DNA of 7,364 nt, taken from assembly GCA_012520715.1 (NCBI GenBank), contig JAAYNT010000095.1, positions 1 to 7,364 on the forward strand, in the 5' to 3' direction. Of this stretch, positions 5,848 to 7,364 are shown one piece after another; position 1 is the stretch's first letter, and each line of letters opens with the position of its first letter. A program made the position numbers and the translations under genes. This stretch comes from Acholeplasmataceae bacterium (GTDB lineage Bacteria; Bacillota_I; Bacilli_A; Acholeplasmatales; Acholeplasmataceae). The notes beneath the pieces were generated by a model. It did not search any database, had not been told where the DNA came from, and worked only from the letters and a program-made list of their open reading frames with translations.

Positions 5848-6096
5848 ATGATATCAAGGGAAATTACAATTTCAAGCACTAATGGCATTCATGCCGCGCT
5901 TGCTGCTAAAGTTGTTCAAACAGCTTCAAAATATTCAGTCGATATTACACTACACTATCGCGATCGAATTATTGATCTAAAATCAATCTTAGGTTTAATG
6001 TCACTAGCCGTTCCTTACGGTGAAAACGTTAAAATTGTTGCTAATGGCGAACGTGCTGATGACGCCATTAAAGAAATTACACAAATTTTAGGATGA
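5848..6096 (+). CDS. HPr-family phosphocarrier-like protein with atypical active-site loop
   Basis: At 82 residues this matches HPr in length and fold pattern. In the PTS, HPr carries phosphate on His15 from enzyme I to sugar permeases; in Bacillota it is also phosphorylated at Ser46 and then acts as corepressor for CcpA. Both residues are present: H15 in GIHAALA (13-19) and S46 in KSILGLMSL (45-53). The usual GLHARPA is altered, however: Arg17 and Pro18 are Ala17 and Leu18. Arg17 assists phosphotransfer and partner contacts in studied HPrs, so this may be a dedicated regulator or a specialised carrier, somewhat like a mirror image of Crh, which keeps Ser46 but lacks His15. It has its own strong ribosome binding site, follows the cupin regulator by 17 bases and precedes tpiA by 4. 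It ends in TGA followed at once by TAA. No other PTS gene is in the window. Confidence 0.88.
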   Translation: MISREITISSTNGIHAALAAKVVQTASKYSVDITLHYRDRIIDLKSILGLMSLAVPYGENVKIVANGERADDAIKEITQILG

Positions 6097-6100
6097 TAAT

Positions 6101-6862
6101 ATGAAAAAAAGAATACCAGTTATTGCCGGAAACTGGAAGATGTTTAAAACAAGAGATGATGCATTAGCATTCATCTATCAAGTAAACACCAAAGTTCCTG
6201 CAATTGAAGAAGTAGAAACTATTTTATTTGTATCACCAATTTATTTAAGAACTTTAATTAAAAGACAAGAAGACAATTTAAGAATTGGTGCTCAAAATAT
6301 GCATTTTGCTGAAGAAGGAGCATTTACTGGTGAAGTTTCAGCTAATATGTTAACAAACATTGGAACAACTCACGTCTTAATTGGACATAGCGAAAGAAGA
6401 CAATATTTTGCAGAAACTGATGAAACAGTCAATCAAAAACTACTCTCAGCACACGCTCATAAACTTACACCAACGATTTGCGTTGGCGAAAGTTTAGAAA
6501 CAAGAGAAGCTGGAAAAACTAATGAATTTGTTAGAAATCAAATTAAGAAAGCTTTTAAAGGAATCTCTAAAGAAAATGCAATTAAAACAATCGTTGCATA
6601 TGAACCAATTTGGGCAATTGGTACTGGAAAAACTGCAACCCCACAAGATGCTAATGATACAATTAAATCAATTAGACAAACGCTACAAGAATTATATGGT
6701 AGTAGCGTTTCAGAAAAAATTAGAATACTTTACGGCGGATCTGTAAATCCTAAAAATATTAGTGAATTATTAAATGAGTCTGATATTGACGGTGCATTAG
6801 TTGGAGGAGCTTCACTCAATCCACAGTCATATTTAGAGTTAGTTACTGCCGCAGTTAAATAA
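6101..6862 (+). CDS. tpiA: Triose-phosphate isomerase
   Basis: The enzyme interconverts dihydroxyacetone phosphate and glyceraldehyde 3-phosphate in the cytosol. The 253-residue length is standard and the catalytic set is complete: N11 and K13 in AGNWKM (9-14), H96 in IGHSERR (94-100), E168 in AYEPIW (166-171), the flexible loop 6 AIGTGKT (172-178), and the phosphate-gripping YGGS (211-214) and GALVGGASL near the end. ATG 6101 lies 4 bases after the HPr stop, and the ribosome-binding sequence AGGATGAT overlaps that stop, so translation is probably coupled. It is the last gene of the pgk operon, followed by two hairpin terminators. Pairing with pgk is usual; the two regulator-like genes between them are not. 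Confidence 0.98.
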   Translation: MKKRIPVIAGNWKMFKTRDDALAFIYQVNTKVPAIEEVETILFVSPIYLRTLIKRQEDNLRIGAQNMHFAEEGAFTGEVSANMLTNIGTTHVLIGHSERRQYFAETDETVNQKLLSAHAHKLTPTICVGESLETREAGKTNEFVRNQIKKAFKGISKENAIKTIVAYEPIWAIGTGKTATPQDANDTIKSIRQTLQELYGSSVSEKIRILYGGSVNPKNISELLNESDIDGALVGGASLNPQSYLELVTAAVK

Positions 6863-6870
6863 CTAAAAAT

Positions 6871-6896
6871 ATAACTCTCTTGTAGAGTTATTTTTT
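6871..6896 (+). terminator. Intrinsic terminator of the pgk-tpiA operon
   Basis: ATAACTCT (6871-6878) pairs perfectly with AGAGTTAT (6884-6891) around a five-base loop, followed by T residues to 6896. It starts 8 bases after the tpiA stop codon. Confidence 0.88.
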
Positions 6897-6902
6897 ATAA
6901 AG

Positions 6903-6929
6903 AAAAAGAGCCTAACTAGGCTCTTTTTT
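6903..6929. terminator. Bidirectional terminator between tpiA and rpsD
   Basis: An 11-bp perfect stem, AAAAAGAGCCT (6903-6913) with AGGCTCTTTTT (6918-6928), surrounds a four-base loop. It has T residues on the right and A residues on the left, so it works in both directions. It should end rpsD transcription (its stop is 15 bases away) and back up the tpiA terminator. Confidence 0.88.
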
Positions 6930-6943
6930 AGTACTTGGTTTAA

Positions 6944-7364
6944 TTATCTGTTGTAGAACTCAACGATTAATTGTTCGTTAATTTCAGGTAAGATTTCATT
7001 TCTTTCAGGGTATCTTGCAAATACGCCAACTCCTGTTTCAGGATTCCAAGAAACAAAGTCAACAGTTGCATATTGTCCTTCTAATGCTTCAGTAACAATT
7101 TTTAAATCCTTAGATTGTTCTTTTAAGGATACTGTTTGACCTGGTTGTAGTCTTAGTGATGGAATATCAACTTTTTTACCATCAACTAAAATGTGACCAT
7201 GGTTAACTAATTGTCTAGCTTGTGGGCGAGTTCTAGCAAGCCCTAGACGATATACAACATTATCAAGACGAGATTCTAATAACTTTAAGAAGTTTTCACC
7301 TTGTTGGCCTTCCATTTTAGCTGCATAATCAAAAGTCTTACGAAATTGCTTTTCATTTAAGCCA
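6944..7364 (-). CDS. rpsD: 30S ribosomal protein S4, 3' portion (start beyond the right edge)
   Basis: S4 binds 16S rRNA early in assembly of the small ribosomal subunit. The window holds about 140 C-terminal residues, beginning GLNEKQFRKTFDYAAKM and continuing open to the edge, so the methionine at 7315 is internal and not the start. Family proteins are about 200 residues long, so roughly 60 N-terminal residues lie outside. The S4 RNA-binding domain is clear: SRLDNVVYRLGLARTRPQAR, then QLVNHGHILVDGKKV. The C-terminus (VSWNPE...VFARYPERNEILPEINEQLIVEFYNR) is complete and ends in TAA. The gene converges on the pgk operon with a shared hairpin between them. It appears monocistronic at this end. 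Its promoter and any autoregulatory leader are outside the window. Confidence 0.97.
   Translation of the reverse strand, partial: GLNEKQFRKTFDYAAKMEGQQGENFLKLLESRLDNVVYRLGLARTRPQARQLVNHGHILVDGKKVDIPSLRLQPGQTVSLKEQSKDLKIVTEALEGQYATVDFVSWNPETGVGVFARYPERNEILPEINEQLIVEFYNR

Noticed and set aside
6522..6746. 74-codon plus-strand frame inside tpiA
   Set aside because: It overlaps the catalytic core of tpiA in another frame and has no ribosome binding site or family resemblance.
7313..7315. Methionine codon as the start of rpsD
   Set aside because: The frame stays open upstream to the window edge and encodes typical S4 sequence, so this is an internal Met.

Overview
The window comes from an AT-rich, low-GC Gram-positive-type bacterium. 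Every tryptophan in the recognisable proteins (PGK, TIM, S4, the cupin regulator, the ATPase) is encoded by TGG and none by TGA, so the standard bacterial code is used, unlike Mycoplasma or Spiroplasma. Extreme AT bias, standard code, a ComK-like protein, an HPr-family protein and a sugar-ABC ATPase with a long charged tail together suggest the Mollicutes/Bacillota border (Acholeplasmatales, Izemoplasmatales or Erysipelotrichia-like uncultured Bacilli). This placement is inference; no rRNA gene is present.

Layout. (1) At 1-77, two full 33-bp tandem repeats plus the first 11 bp of a third run into a sigma-A-type promoter at 70-98. This drives a DUF4143-type ATPase (118-1449), which overlaps by one base a small PucR/CdaR-like HTH protein (1449-2033) that ends in a hairpin terminator. 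(2) A monocistronic UgpC/MsmK-type sugar-ABC ATPase follows (2114-3538), with a roughly 100-residue charged C-terminal tail and its own terminator. (3) A small ComK-family gene (3578-3985) sits just behind that terminator with no visible ribosome binding site. (4) A strong promoter at 4032-4060, overlapped by an inverted repeat, starts a compact four-gene operon: pgk, an XRE-cupin regulator, an HPr-family protein and tpiA, ending at terminators near 6871-6929. (5) On the minus strand, converging on that operon, is the 3' two thirds of rpsD (ribosomal protein S4), which runs off the right edge.

How the genes fit together. Most of the window concerns sugar uptake and glycolysis and their regulation. 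The UgpC-type ATPase could energise CUT1 sugar importers encoded elsewhere, and the PucR-like gene upstream may control it. PGK and TIM are cotranscribed with a DNA-binding cupin protein and an HPr variant, so the operon mixes two glycolytic enzymes with two likely regulators. The HPr variant keeps His15 and Ser46 but lacks the usual Arg17-Pro18. The XRE-cupin protein most resembles regulators normally found beside polyamine-transport (potABCD) genes.

No clearly new multi-gene system is evident. The least ordinary parts are the repeat-embedded promoter with its ATPase-regulator pair, the atypical HPr, the regulator inside the glycolytic operon, and the ComK-like gene behind a terminator. No tRNA, rRNA, CRISPR array, insertion sequence or replication origin was seen, and no gene-free stretch exceeds about 120 bases.
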